NCBI GenBank assembly: GCA_009778915.1 | Contig: WRFH01000006.1 | Location: 1 to 64,000 of the forward strand | DNA from: Elusimicrobiota bacterium | GTDB taxonomy: Bacteria > Elusimicrobiota > Elusimicrobia > Elusimicrobiales > Elusimicrobiaceae | Length of the DNA: 64,000 nt | Direction of reading: 5' to 3' | Part shown: piece after piece, positions 47,401 through 55,603 of the stretch | How the letters are laid out: each line of letters opens with the position of its first letter | Numbering within the stretch: position 1 is the stretch's first letter | The notes under the pieces: generated by a model | Database searches by the model: none | Told to the model about the DNA's origin: nothing | The model's input: the letters and a program-made list of their open reading frames with translations, nothing else | Translations under genes and position numbers: made by a program

Positions 47401-50400
47401 CGGCCGCATACGCGGTTTTCTCTGGAGCGTCAGTTTTTTTGCGGCGCATCGCGTATTTATCCCAAATGTCGGACACATACTGCTGCTGCGCTGCGGTTGC
47501 GGACTTGGTCTCGCCGTTCTTAATCGCCAGCCCGGAATTATATAAGCCCCATTCGTCGCTTTTGCGGCCGTCCGGGAGCCTGTTGTTCGCCGCCGTAAAT
47601 ACTTCCAATTTTTTGATGGTTTCCGCCACTACGTTAGTACGCGCGATATGCCAATATTCATCCCACATTTGATTTAATTCCGCCAGCTGCTCCGCCGTGT
47701 ATATGCCGCTCTCGTTATTTTTTACGATATAAAGCGCCGTATAAAATTTGCTTTCCGCGCTGCCTTTGACGGAATCGTTAGGCAGCCTTTTATATTTGGC
47801 GATAAAATCTTTTAATTTTTGCGTTAATTTTTTTATTTTTTCTTCGTTTTGCAGCGCTGCCGTTTTATCCCAGATATCCCGCGCTTTTTTAACCTGCTCC
47901 TCGGACGCGGACTCGACTCTCCCCTCTTTAAGCGCCAGCCCTCTTTCATATAAATTCTGATATTTTGTATGGTTCTGCGGCAATTGATGATATGTTAAAG
48001 TGTAAGCTTCCAGCTCCGCGATTGTATTGTCAAAATCAATACGCCACAGTTTTTCCACCGCGCTGATATCATCCGGCGTTACCCCCTGCCTTATACCGTT
48101 TTTGATTCTCATGCTTTTTAAATATAAACTGCTTTTCGCGGGAGGAAATTTTTTATTGGCTTCGACGAACGCCGTTAATTCCCGTATCGTCTGCTCAATA
48201 TCCGCGCGGCTGTTTTGCAGCCTCTTTTCAGAATGGTAGGATTTGGAAATATTGGCGTCCCAAATCTTTTTTAATTTCTGCGCGCGCGCGGGATTTTTAG
48301 TATCTCTCATAGCGCGGTAAACTCTTAAATACAAACCTTTTTCGCCCGGCTGTTTCGGACTGGGCATTCTGTCGTGCTCGGAGATAAAATCATTAAATTC
48401 ATTTACAAGTTTATCTTCTTCGGCGGGCGACGACGCTATTTTAACGGCATACGCCGCGGACGCGGCCTTAGCTTGGGCGGCCGCTAATCTTTCGGACCAG
48501 GACACGCCGTCCGGCTTATTATTTTTTGGCGCGGCGGCTAAAGCGGCGGCGGTTTTATATTTTTCAATAAGCTTGTTGAGTTTTGTCTTCTGTTGCAGAG
48601 ACAGATTTAATATATCGCCGCTTTGTAAGCTGTTGACGTCGTAATATAATTCTCTTTCGGCGAAATTATTCCAATCCGGCATTCTGTTTAAACTTTCCAG
48701 CCGCGCTATGACTTCGTCAATGTCGTCCCAAAAATATTTTGTTCTTTTAGCCGCGTGCTGCGCAGATGAAATTCCTGGCATTCCCATGACGACGGCCGAA
48801 GGAATTGTTTGTACGGGCGCCGAAGCAAAACCGACGCTTGCGGCAAATCTCATAACCGCCGGCGCAGGGATAAATAAATTTTTTATTACGTCAAAAAATT
48901 TCAGCGTGCCGGCATGCCACCGTTCCGCGCTGGCCTGCGGGTCAAAGGCGATAAATCCCAGATTTTGGTAAGGAGAAGATTTAGGCTTTGCCGCCGTGTC
49001 TTCCGCTAATTCTTTTTGGGCTAAGGCGGCCAGACGGTCTTGTATACCGTGCTGCAATTCGTAAAGTTTGCCGTACATCAGCAGGGTAAACGGGTTTTGG
49101 TCATTCTCTACTTTGTCGGAAAAGTTATAAATTATATCTTGTAGTTTGTCGTCATTAGCGCGTATATCTTTCAGATTTTCTTTACTCAAATCATCCTGCT
49201 CAAGAAAACGTATAACATCCAGCTCTTCCGGCGTAAACATTTTTGCCTGCGGCATTTGGGAAGGTTTTAAATTTTTGTCTTTTATAAACGCGGCTATATC
49301 GTCCGCCGCGCCGCCGCCGGACAAAAGACCGTCGTATCCCTGCTCAAAAAACTTTTCAAGCAACTGCGAACGCCCGGGATTTATAATGATGACGGGAATT
49401 TCTTGGCTCTCTTTTTTAAAGTTCATAAGAGAACTGCCGTGCTGCTCAAACGTGTCCTCGGCGTCAAAATTCATATCCGTCAGGACAACCAGTTTCTCCA
49501 CGGGAACTCTGTCATTAGAAATAAAATATCTTACTGCGGGACGCACGCCGGGAAAATATTTTATCTGCTCCGGCGGGACGTACTTTTGCAGAGCGCTGAT
49601 TATATTATCCGCCCCGCTTTTGTCCTGAGTGACTACTATAAAAGTTTTATCCTGCAACAGAGTTTTATTTTCCGCGTAGTTATTATCTACAGTAATGTCC
49701 GCCGCCGTTTTCCCGTTGCCGCTGTCTAAAAATCTTAACGTAAATTTATTTTCCAGCCAATTTGCAAGATTGTCTTTTTGCCGTTCCACCCAGGACTTAT
49801 TTACGGCCGCCGGTGCTGTTGCGGGCGGCGCGTCCAAGAGCTGATTTTTATTTACCCCGGTTACTTTACTGTCTTTAATTCCTATATTTATTTTCTCTTT
49901 GGAACCATCGCTATTTTTTAAGATAACAATCATGAGGTCTTTATCCTTATAAAAATCGTTATTCAGACTCCACAAAGATTCCAGATTATTTATAACTTTA
50001 CGTTGAAACGAAAATTGCGTTCCATTGGGCTTACTAACAATCCTTGTCCCCTCAGGTCCGGTTAGTATACTTTGGCTTGTCGCGATATCAAAAACGTACT
50101 GGCCTAAGACGTATACCGGCCGCGCACTGTCAATGCCGTAAAGTTTATATTTAAGATAATCGGAAATAATACCCACAGGCGCGTCTTCAGGAAAAAAATC
50201 CACATTGGGCAGAGAAAAATATTTAGAAAGACCGGGATGAAATCTTGCATAATTACGTATGCCTACAACGTCTCCTTCCGAATTTAATATGGCGCTGCCG
50301 CAGGTGCCTCCTTCGGCCCATAAAGAACTAAGTATACCTTCTGGGCTGGAGATATCTTTAATATATCCTGTGCTTTCTTCTTTGCGGGGTACAAAACTGA

Positions 50401-53400
50401 CGCTGTACACCTTTTCGTTGTTCTTGGCTGGCGTTTGGGCGGCTTTGAGCGGTTCCACTCCCTCCAGTTCTTTCGGCGCGGTAAAAAGAGCTATGTCCAA
50501 CGCGTCTATCCTTAAAAATTCTTCCGCTTGTAAAGGCACGTCCCCTTTATGCCAATCCTTAGGTCTGAAAAACGCCGGCTTCCCATTTTCCACCGCGTGC
50601 GCGCTGGTCACCAGATATTTTTCTTTTTTACCATTTATTTCAAACTCAACCAAAGTCAGATTGGCAAACGCGTGACCTTCTTTATCAGCGGTAAGAACAA
50701 AAGTGGCGGCTTCCGCCTTTTTTCTTATTTCCGGGGAAATGTCGGCGATATCCCTTTCCTGCTCAAGAGTCTTTTCAGATTTAGAGGTAAGATAATCCGG
50801 CGGAGGCAGAGTCTGCGCCGGAGTTGCCGGCGCGGAAGTCTGTGACTGCGCCTGTAAATTTTTAATATTTTGTTCGGCGTCTTTGCTCAGGCGGACGACT
50901 TTATTAAACGGAATAGCGTGCGTGCCGCCGCCGGCGAGAGTAATTGTATAATCCGGCGCAGCGCCGGTCTGCACATAATCAAGGAAATTTTTTAATACCG
51001 TAAGATTTACGGCAAGGCTGTTTTTTCTGTCATAATAACTGCCTTTGTGTAACCCGACGACAGTACCCTCCCGCGCCAGCACCAGCGGAGAACCGCAAAA
51101 ACCCACGAAGAAGTCTTTAAAATTATAGGAAGTAATAAGTTTTGAGCCATCATTCGAAAGCACGATGCGGTTATTTATAAAGTACGGGACCATGCTTATA
51201 TCCTGCTTTACAAAACCCGGGGAATCAACCGTATCGCCTGCTTTAACGTCTTCATCCGCAAGCGGCAGAGGTTTAAAATCCGCCAGCGCCTCCGGCGGCA
51301 GTTCCAGCGCCGCTATATCCGGCACGCCGGCCTGTAAAGTATACGGGCTGCCGCTGGCCAGAACTTTAACCTTATACTCTTTTCCCGAAAGAGATTTTAT
51401 CGTCTCAGTTCTGCCCGGGAAAGGGAAAACGTGCCCTGATGCCAAACCGTAGACTTTGCCTTTATATTCAACTACAAAACCGCTGGCCGTTTTTTTAGGG
51501 GAATAAAAAACCGACGACGCGTACGGGCTGGACTGCAAATCCGCAATATTTAACTCATAGCCGTCCGCCGCAATCCTGGGATAATTTTCTCTGGGTTCAT
51601 AACGATGCCTGTAAAAATCCACGGCGGTCTGGGCGGCCCATCTTGCCGTTCTGGTAAAAAACAGGCCGGCGGCATATTTGAAACCGTGCTTAGGGAGATT
51701 TGATTTAAACTCTTTTATGTTTTCCGACAAACGGAACAGCGTAAATTTTGACCAGCTCTTGTTTATGTTTTTTAAGTCCGCGTTTTGCGCGGAGGACGAA
51801 GGATTGGCAAACGTTGCCGGGATTTCTTCCGCGGAAGATATTTTATATATTTCCGAATTGCCCTGCTGCTGCAGAAACTGCGCCGCGCCGTAATCATTGC
51901 CTCCGGCCTGTTCTTCGTTCCCGGCATAAATTATTTTTCGGTCCGGTAAAATTCCGCGCGCGTGTTTTAAGGCGGTTTCTTTACCGTCAAAACTGTCGCG
52001 TATAACTATATTGCCGCTCTTGGGTAAAACTACATTCAGATTCGGAAACTGCGCGGAGAGACGCTTTGCAAAATCCGCTCTCTCACCGGTCCGCGCGTCC
52101 CAATCCTTATAAGCCGTCAGAACTTCCGCCGGAGCGTCTAGGCCGGCGACATTGAAAATAATTTCCCCCGCCGCGGTTTTTGTATGTTCGTTGTATCTTG
52201 CGCCGGTCCAGCCGCTGTCTTTGAGTAAGGCGTCTAACGCGTCGGATAAATTTGGAGCGCCGGCAAACGCTTTGCTGTATATAACCCGGTTTTGAACGTG
52301 AAGCTCATTGCCCATCGACGAATAAACGCCGGAAAGATTATCTATAATATCCGCCGGGATTTGCGTAACCACATGGTCATAATTAGTGCCGGTTACTATA
52401 AAGACGTTGTGAGTTTTGACAAACTCCCGCAGCCACGCCGCGGTATTTTCCGTCATGGGCGCATGGTCCGGCGTTATTGTGCCGTCCATATCAAACATGT
52501 ATAACGGCCCGTCGTTTTTCAGATTAAAAATATTTTGTCCGGCCGCGGAATTTTCCGCCGGGGCGGAAAGCGGCGCGGCCTGTTCTTTCAGCGCGGGAGT
52601 TGTAACTTTTATTACTTTTCCGCCTTTAATGACTATATCTATTTTATCTTCGGAGCCGTTGTCGTTTTTTAAGACAAGCTTTATCCCGTAATTCCCGTTC
52701 TTATAAAAATCATCTTCCAGGAGCAGCAAAGATTCCAGATTATTTACAAGTTTATATTCAGGCGCAATTAAGGCTCTGTTGGGGCCCTTCGCCATAATTG
52801 TCCCGTCTTCGTCATACCAATAAATATATCCGTCCTTCAGGCTTTGGCTTGTTTTGATATCAAAAGCGCGCTGGCCTAAGACGTATACCGGCCGGGAACT
52901 GTCAATGCCGTAAAGTTTATATTTAATATAGTCGGAAATAACGCCCACAGGCGCGTCTTCAGGGAAAAAATCCCCCGTGGGCAGAGAAAAATATTTAGAA
53001 AGGCCGGAGTGCTGCGTTTTCTTATTACGTATGCCTACAACTTGACCGTCTGAATTTAACATGGCGCTGCCGCAGGTGCCTATTTCCGCGGCCCACAAAG
53101 AACTCAGTATGCCGCCGGGGCTGAATATGTCTTGAATATGCCCCGCGCTTTCATTATCATTATGTACGCTGAGACTGTACACTTTGTCGCCGTTCTGAAC
53201 AGGAATTTCGCTGGCTTTGAGCGGCTCCACTCCGTCCAATTCTTCCGGTACGCTGAAAAGAACTATGTCTAACGCGGGTATCCTTAAAAATTCTTTCACT
53301 AATAAAGGCAGGTCTCCTTTCTGCCAATTCTTAGGTCTGACAAACGCCATATCGTCCAAATCCGCCGCGTGAGCACTGGTCACAAGATATTTTTCTTTTT

Positions 53401-55603
53401 TATTATTTATTTCAAACTCAACCAAAGTGAGATTGGCAAACGAAGTGCCCTTATGAGTGACAAGCGCAAAAGTGGCGGCCTCCGCCTTTTTTCTTATTTC
53501 CGGGGAAACGCTGGCGATATCCCTTTCCTGCTCAAGAGTATTTTTAGACTTGGATGAAAGATAAGCCGGCGGCGCGTACTGTTGCGGCGCGGCGGATTCC
53601 TGCAAAGCGGTAGAAACCGCGGAATTTTCTACAGGAGCAGAAACCGGCGGTGCAGACTGCAACGGCCCGACGGATTTCTGCAAAGGAACAGAAGCCGCAG
53701 AATTCTCCATCGGAACAGGAACAGACGTTTGAATATCGGGCAATCTGTTTCCGATAAGAGGGAGAAGAAGCCCTTTAATAAATCCACCCGCGCCGGCGAA
53801 CAAATTTTCAATTCCTTCCGGCGTCAAACCGCCCGTGGTAAAATATCCGCTTTTGCCGCCGGGGACGGAAAGAGATTCAACAGACGGAAAATCCGGCGTC
53901 ATAGACCTCATTTCATCTATGATATCTCTATAATTTCTATTCCCTTTCAAAGTCTTGTCTATTTCAAAAATATTTGAAATTAGTTTGTCCGACGCGGCGG
54001 TGAAGCGCCGGCCTTCATACTTTATCATGCCGCGCTGGTAGTGGATTAAATTATAATAGGTCTTTGCTTTGGCCGCGTCTATCGGACGGCCTTCAACTTC
54101 CGCTTTGTAAAGCTTATCCGCCGCGGCATAGTAATAGTTATAAAGAAAATTAGTCGCCTGCTTAGAAATTTTATCCATTTTCTTTCTAAGCGCGGCATCC
54201 GTATCCTGACTCCCCCTTAACTTTGAATTCAATCTCTCAAGCATTCTTTCTATAATTGCTATTTTCTCTTGACGCCATAAAGGATTATCGAAAAAAGCCA
54301 GCGGGTCATAGTTTCTTTCCTGTTCATCCACAACAAAGTCAGAATTTTCTACATATTTTTTCAGGAAAACCGGCCATCCTGTCGTATATTCCCATATATC
54401 CGGTAAAGCATACGGAAATTCTTTCGACAAACGGTCATTAATATTTAAAATTTTATCCACTTTTTCACGTGATAAAATATCTAAGTCTTTACTTAACCAA
54501 ATACCAAGCAGCATGGATTTAATATACTGTATATCATCCAAAATATCGGCTCTGGCATAGAAAATATCGTTGGGACTAATTAACTCTTCTTTATTGAACT
54601 TATTTGTTAAGACCGGACTTACTTTATTCAAACGTTCGGAAATGTTTTTTACCTCTTTTGCAAGGCGTTTATTATCCTCTGAACTCTGAAAAGTATCTTC
54701 AAATGCCCGCTTCATTAAGTCCAGTTCGTATATAGTTATCGGATAGTATGTGTCAAAATTTAAAATCACGTCTAACTCGGAAAGTAACCTGTTCTTCCCG
54801 TCCTTTCCAAACTCAGGCTCTGACGCTACTGTGGAAAACAGAATATTTTTTGTTTCCTCAAACCGGTTCAGACCACTAAACAACCGCACGTCTCTGTCTC
54901 TTGAAGGAAGCTCGTTTAAATAAAACATCGCGTTATAAATAAATTCGTCCCTCTGTCCGTCACGTATAAGGTTTTGCAGATTTTCCCACTGTTTTGAATA
55001 CAGGTATTTAATATAATTCTCTGTTCTGGCAACTTCTGAAAGGGCTCCGTCCGGCTCAACGCGGTCAAGAGAGGAATTAAATCTATTGTATTCTCTTACA
55101 AACATTTGTATTTTCGCGGCGGATGGCTTGCTTCCCGCAGGAAGTTTAGTATCTAAAATTTTATGGCCGTAATCTATAACAGGTCTTTCTTTTTGCTTAG
55201 CGGTAATACCTAAACGTTCTTCTATAAAATTAAAAAAATTATCTCCTAACATTTTATCCGTATCTGCATCAAGTACAGATAAGTCTTCATCTTTCCACCC
55301 GAAACCCGTACTATACCCTATCACTAAAATTCCGGGCGATATTTTTTTTGCCTCATTTACAAAATCCACATAGTCCATTTTTTCATCATGTAACTGATAA
55401 TCCAGAAGAATGAAACTGTAAGGCACTCCTTCATCTACAGCCTTTTGAAGCATGGTTAATCCCTCGGATTTATTGGTGGCCTGTCTTGTGTCCGCGTATT
55501 TGAATGCTTCTTCTTCCCGAACGTCGTCGTCTATTATTAATATCTTTTTACCGTTCAGAACAACGCTGGCTCTCTTAGTATTACGGGCGTCTTGCTCTGT
55601 CAA
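38486..55603 (-). CDS. Giant multidomain, polyprotein-like protein, 5705 residues
   Basis: Order: receiver (1-130, Asp68); helical region (150-620); protease 1 (His745, Asp779, Cys844); phosphomannomutase-like HAD (1030-1265, Asp1038/Asp1040); protease 2 (1391, 1429, 1503); protease 3 (1669, 1703, 1768); receiver-like domain (1980-2115, Asp2043); repeat arrays (about 2295-2720 and 2785-3235); protease 4 (3380, 3414, 3480); protease 5 (3821, 3855, 3921); repeat array (4160-4910); HExxH metallopeptidase (HERTH, 5183-5187); C-terminal receiver (Asp5508). The proteases follow HtrA/trypsin layout (VTSAHA, LDIVLF, GTCGSAM) with Cys where Ser is expected. Each is preceded by a LEQERDI...ISPEIRKKAE-type segment. 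No ATG fits; TTG at 55603 is formal. The frame is open back to the TGA at 55691. Self-cleavage is inferred; function unknown. Confidence 0.8.
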   Translation of the reverse strand: MTEQDARNTKRASVVLNGKKILIIDDDVREEEAFKYADTRQATNKSEGLTMLQKAVDEGVPYSFILLDYQLHDEKMDYVDFVNEAKKISPGILVIGYSTGFGWKDEDLSVLDADTDKMLGDNFFNFIEERLGITAKQKERPVIDYGHKILDTKLPAGSKPSAAKIQMFVREYNRFNSSLDRVEPDGALSEVARTENYIKYLYSKQWENLQNLIRDGQRDEFIYNAMFYLNELPSRDRDVRLFSGLNRFEETKNILFSTVASEPEFGKDGKNRLLSELDVILNFDTYYPITIYELDLMKRAFEDTFQSSEDNKRLAKEVKNISERLNKVSPVLTNKFNKEELISPNDIFYARADILDDIQYIKSMLLGIWLSKDLDILSREKVDKILNINDRLSKEFPYALPDIWEYTTGWPVFLKKYVENSDFVVDEQERNYDPLAFFDNPLWRQEKIAIIERMLERLNSKLRGSQDTDAALRKKMDKISKQATNFLYNYYYAAADKLYKAEVEGRPIDAAKAKTYYNLIHYQRGMIKYEGRRFTAASDKLISNIFEIDKTLKGNRNYRDIIDEMRSMTPDFPSVESLSVPGGKSGYFTTGGLTPEGIENLFAGAGGFIKGLLLPLIGNRLPDIQTSVPVPMENSAASVPLQKSVGPLQSAPPVSAPVENSAVSTALQESAAPQQYAPPAYLSSKSKNTLEQERDIASVSPEIRKKAEAATFALVTHKGTSFANLTLVEFEINNKKEKYLVTSAHAADLDDMAFVRPKNWQKGDLPLLVKEFLRIPALDIVLFSVPEELDGVEPLKASEIPVQNGDKVYSLSVHNDNESAGHIQDIFSPGGILSSLWAAEIGTCGSAMLNSDGQVVGIRNKKTQHSGLSKYFSLPTGDFFPEDAPVGVISDYIKYKLYGIDSSRPVYVLGQRAFDIKTSQSLKDGYIYWYDEDGTIMAKGPNRALIAPEYKLVNNLESLLLLEDDFYKNGNYGIKLVLKNDNGSEDKIDIVIKGGKVIKVTTPALKEQAAPLSAPAENSAAGQNIFNLKNDGPLYMFDMDGTITPDHAPMTENTAAWLREFVKTHNVFIVTGTNYDHVVTQIPADIIDNLSGVYSSMGNELHVQNRVIYSKAFAGAPNLSDALDALLKDSGWTGARYNEHTKTAAGEIIFNVAGLDAPAEVLTAYKDWDARTGERADFAKRLSAQFPNLNVVLPKSGNIVIRDSFDGKETALKHARGILPDRKIIYAGNEEQAGGNDYGAAQFLQQQGNSEIYKISSAEEIPATFANPSSSAQNADLKNINKSWSKFTLFRLSENIKEFKSNLPKHGFKYAAGLFFTRTARWAAQTAVDFYRHRYEPRENYPRIAADGYELNIADLQSSPYASSVFYSPKKTASGFVVEYKGKVYGLASGHVFPFPGRTETIKSLSGKEYKVKVLASGSPYTLQAGVPDIAALELPPEALADFKPLPLADEDVKAGDTVDSPGFVKQDISMVPYFINNRIVLSNDGSKLITSYNFKDFFVGFCGSPLVLAREGTVVGLHKGSYYDRKNSLAVNLTVLKNFLDYVQTGAAPDYTITLAGGGTHAIPFNKVVRLSKDAEQNIKNLQAQSQTSAPATPAQTLPPPDYLTSKSEKTLEQERDIADISPEIRKKAEAATFVLTADKEGHAFANLTLVEFEINGKKEKYLVTSAHAVENGKPAFFRPKDWHKGDVPLQAEEFLRIDALDIALFTAPKELEGVEPLKAAQTPAKNNEKVYSVSFVPRKEESTGYIKDISSPEGILSSLWAEGGTCGSAILNSEGDVVGIRNYARFHPGLSKYFSLPNVDFFPEDAPVGIISDYLKYKLYGIDSARPVYVLGQYVFDIATSQSILTGPEGTRIVSKPNGTQFSFQRKVINNLESLWSLNNDFYKDKDLMIVILKNSDGSKEKINIGIKDSKVTGVNKNQLLDAPPATAPAAVNKSWVERQKDNLANWLENKFTLRFLDSGNGKTAADITVDNNYAENKTLLQDKTFIVVTQDKSGADNIISALQKYVPPEQIKYFPGVRPAVRYFISNDRVPVEKLVVLTDMNFDAEDTFEQHGSSLMNFKKESQEIPVIIINPGRSQLLEKFFEQGYDGLLSGGGAADDIAAFIKDKNLKPSQMPQAKMFTPEELDVIRFLEQDDLSKENLKDIRANDDKLQDIIYNFSDKVENDQNPFTLLMYGKLYELQHGIQDRLAALAQKELAEDTAAKPKSSPYQNLGFIAFDPQASAERWHAGTLKFFDVIKNLFIPAPAVMRFAASVGFASAPVQTIPSAVVMGMPGISSAQHAAKRTKYFWDDIDEVIARLESLNRMPDWNNFAERELYYDVNSLQSGDILNLSLQQKTKLNKLIEKYKTAAALAAAPKNNKPDGVSWSERLAAAQAKAASAAYAVKIASSPAEEDKLVNEFNDFISEHDRMPSPKQPGEKGLYLRVYRAMRDTKNPARAQKLKKIWDANISKSYHSEKRLQNSRADIEQTIRELTAFVEANKKFPPAKSSLYLKSMRIKNGIRQGVTPDDISAVEKLWRIDFDNTIAELEAYTLTYHQLPQNHTKYQNLYERGLALKEGRVESASEEQVKKARDIWDKTAALQNEEKIKKLTQKLKDFIAKYKRLPNDSVKGSAESKFYTALYIVKNNESGIYTAEQLAELNQMWDEYWHIARTNVVAETIKKLEVFTAANNRLPDGRKSDEWGLYNSGLAIKNGETKSATAAQQQYVSDIWDKYAMRRKKTDAPEKTAYAAANAAGSGLTLKEKPVKYSAAGRAADDFVIKMPAEAKPSETVPVNGGGNGKSEYIRSNGDIETIIARLEDFTAAKGRMPLWENADERDFYYDISGIKNGTIYATSQQIAKIRKISEVYNHTAAPADNGKPSEKKPWSERLENGKANKTAAALSSAEPVSKIISVAPASAAASPSVKPAAAVTIDKLVKELNDFISAHGRLPSSEQPGEKGLYLRVYRAMRNTENPARAARLQIIWDENISQSHYSAKRRQNGGDTVEQAVQELTKYVELNKEFPPAHSSLYLKSMAIKSGRRKEATPEQISAVEKLWRIDHDNTIAEFEDYVSKYGKMPQLLTESQPLYLRALALKNGKTVSASAEQVQKMKDVWDSSLARLNAEKINKLTEDLKNFIAANGRLPRDLEKGSDESRLYHAVYVVVNRASPYTAEQLAEIKDLWDKYWYIARPNSVAERIKKLEEFTSAHGRMPDNRKSGEWSLYSAALLIKNGVNKSASEEQRKHVAEIWDKYAVQHKADGAKQSPDADGNAAGVNLTSAEEPAKYSAAARAADDFVIKMPAAEPLPEVKTQEKIPDNDNVPPQNLPPPAYLSSKAEQSLGQERNIDDIPIAIRKKAQNATFVLVTSSDISTSIANISLVEFDINGKKEKYLVTSAHALEPGELAFFKHRNWPKDAQPIYAKEFLRINTLDIVLYTVPEELDGVEPLKASGIPAGNGDKVYSISVHNDNKESAGHIQDIFSPGGILSSMWAEEGGGCGIAMLNSAGEVTGIRNHKTVHPGLSKYFFLPTESLFPEDVPVSLISDYLKYKLYGIDSPRPVYVLGQHVFDILISQSVTDGYMAWYDKNGKKSESGAHRTQRTQGYKLINNLESLWKQLGEGYPKYEIELTLKNRGGSEEEISIEINGGKVTGLKKENLGTENQPQNTRFDKTALKSNAPISAGRYTYSLLPPFNILWSAAEFIYKKISALRTRGDNTRAAAAQTEEMFSAPAAEKPAKYVPDSRADDISAVTSAPVLREEETSAQALPPPDYLTSKSETSIWQERNINGISPEIRKKAEDAVFILHSSGEAWANITLAEFEIKDKTGKTETKTYLVTANHVVVSGEPALFRPKNWQKGEPLLHAEEFLRIPELDIALFQVPEELKGTEPLKAGETPARNGDRVYSVSALNHGKESSGYIKDINGTAGILSSLWADGTGTCGSPMVNTETGELEGIRNAKMEAPALSRHFGLDANDYFYFPYDVPAYIISDYISYKLYGVDSSRPVYVSGQKVFDIKTSQSAEDAVMRFEGKAVPKRGIKLVNNLESLWGRLGNNQDFKIEVTLRNSGGSKEKINIEIKDGKVINNSRAVAPAVTKADEEKSNSFQNLGIAFNQQARAEQWAADTWKFLDIIKNLFLPVPVIAKFVDGGGFAEASAETASSVEAPVVRNTAKRTKYFWYDIDEVIERLENLGRMPARENPKEKELYYDINSLTGGEVLNITPQQKSKLNKLIEKYKNPAAASTSAPKNNKQYGLTWAERRKAVKAKAEERALAAEKETKTIEAAPAASPVKEDGILAELNEFIAENGKLPGPKHLGERSLYLRLNRAMNNEKNPELAAAIKKIWEDNKSKSYQTDAYKHRHDKQIERTVRDLKKYVETNKDVPPFGTALNLRSLDIKSGRTKSATEEQIAEVKQLWTVTLDNNIKELEDFTAEHGRLPDSNKKEERALYAKMNALKKGDVVSALPEQIEKTKALWDKYSVPPGRKKAAPESVSPAAEQTEKTKKPRTKRTEEDIDNIIEKTREFAESNGRLPNTNIKGSEEDALYNAAHGILAGLGATSATEKQLAALQAIWDKYKNIARVAGVAETIKELKQFMSDHEGRLPDSRKEDEWALYNAAWKIKTGRNQFATAEERKITTELWNVYVIPRGRQKGISKKGNKSSSDKTEKAADAKPAAEESGILGELNKFISENGRLPSSKRQDEHAFYVRINRAMNNEKKPEQAAAIKKVWEDYKRNSDSGILGELNEFVAENGRLPSSEQPSEKSLYFKVYRAIKDEEKPEQAAAIKKVWEDNKYKSYQSDMFKQRNDDTIAATVQELEEYVKLNNKLPPLDSSLYSRSFDIKSGATKTATPEQVNTVKKLWGITVDNYIKELEDFIAEHGRMPNSNGGEEHALYEKLYKIKKGKTLASDEQQKKVQDIWDKWAGQKKGISNNDLPVSAVVPAAENKNADTAPSVTQLEEDGAAKPAKYSFAEHADGFTIKSGPVLPEEQVKSEESVYWINPSRNQAKIETMLPEVRDSKAAEYYSEPAHRTAYYRAEQIYELMKKTQRYYRNSNGIIKSSIKYFLVYNTLNRMMAETIAGLPLPDAYYELKKDALADLFNVIKRPPSAEYPSMTAVLKGFYGAQPLPPEWEERRKEFLESKLGDYFIYLANAVKGGLATEEEVDVFFKALDEAKGEYYPGIIYMDADFLLAPLTKVIYLTFVHERTHNWQDIFLKNLKDRRAEYILDNYHRGLKSYDWKKFYKENYENPDVRDIDIFYWDHPEEVDARAAEDAFFQYFTSRKVKPSPAAAPQDKQKVGSSRSLGIMPHPPWEQAKVWHANTLKFFDVMKNIFFPAPAASVFAEGLGVYKAAPPEKIAGGGAKLTENVVAEEFGGAKAPEAAAYESPLSPDEKEELLSMANEGADFSMSDAVASRNGYLPYSEMPSISKKEIDRMSAYIKENFSKDKNSVEDEISAAAAQSPASPEEEIEAVLKDKTLIFADDEENRFKSYGEVFKPYVKEIKYFPRAGAAINYMRENKNTEKFIVITDIFFEGGRNGFDVLHEAKSIDKNIPVFSLNSRQGGFDGGFNGQLIAEVYYPERMAITLEKLSKINTDGPLSERYAEDLPDKYIEAFKFFETQGWDKKTSKEIIDNYILLDNIFEIADENVYEDEKYLDLCHKIDVFLYDKYPMEIALKDAEKDFEREYMNETVPGIRSFTAEQKAERMQFLAQERIELNKEIQKLREE
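45740..48730 (-). repeat. Tandem ~1.49-kb duplication of a repeat array
   Basis: Two consecutive segments (about 47230-48730 and 45740-47230) encode the same series of about seven 60-residue repeats. Their shared pattern is L..F....GRLP......E..LY....IK.G....A...Q...V..IWDKY. Each ends with the linker KYSAAGRAADDFVIKMP or a close variant. The repeats faintly resemble helicase-associated (HA) domains. A third, diverged array lies at about 40870-43130 and has an internal duplication. Confidence 0.75.

Noticed and set aside
38486-55603. Ser in GTCGSAM as catalytic serine of trypsin-like proteases
   Set aside because: Aligned with GNSGGPLVN of HtrA-type enzymes, the nucleophile position is the Cys; the Ser occupies the following Gly position.
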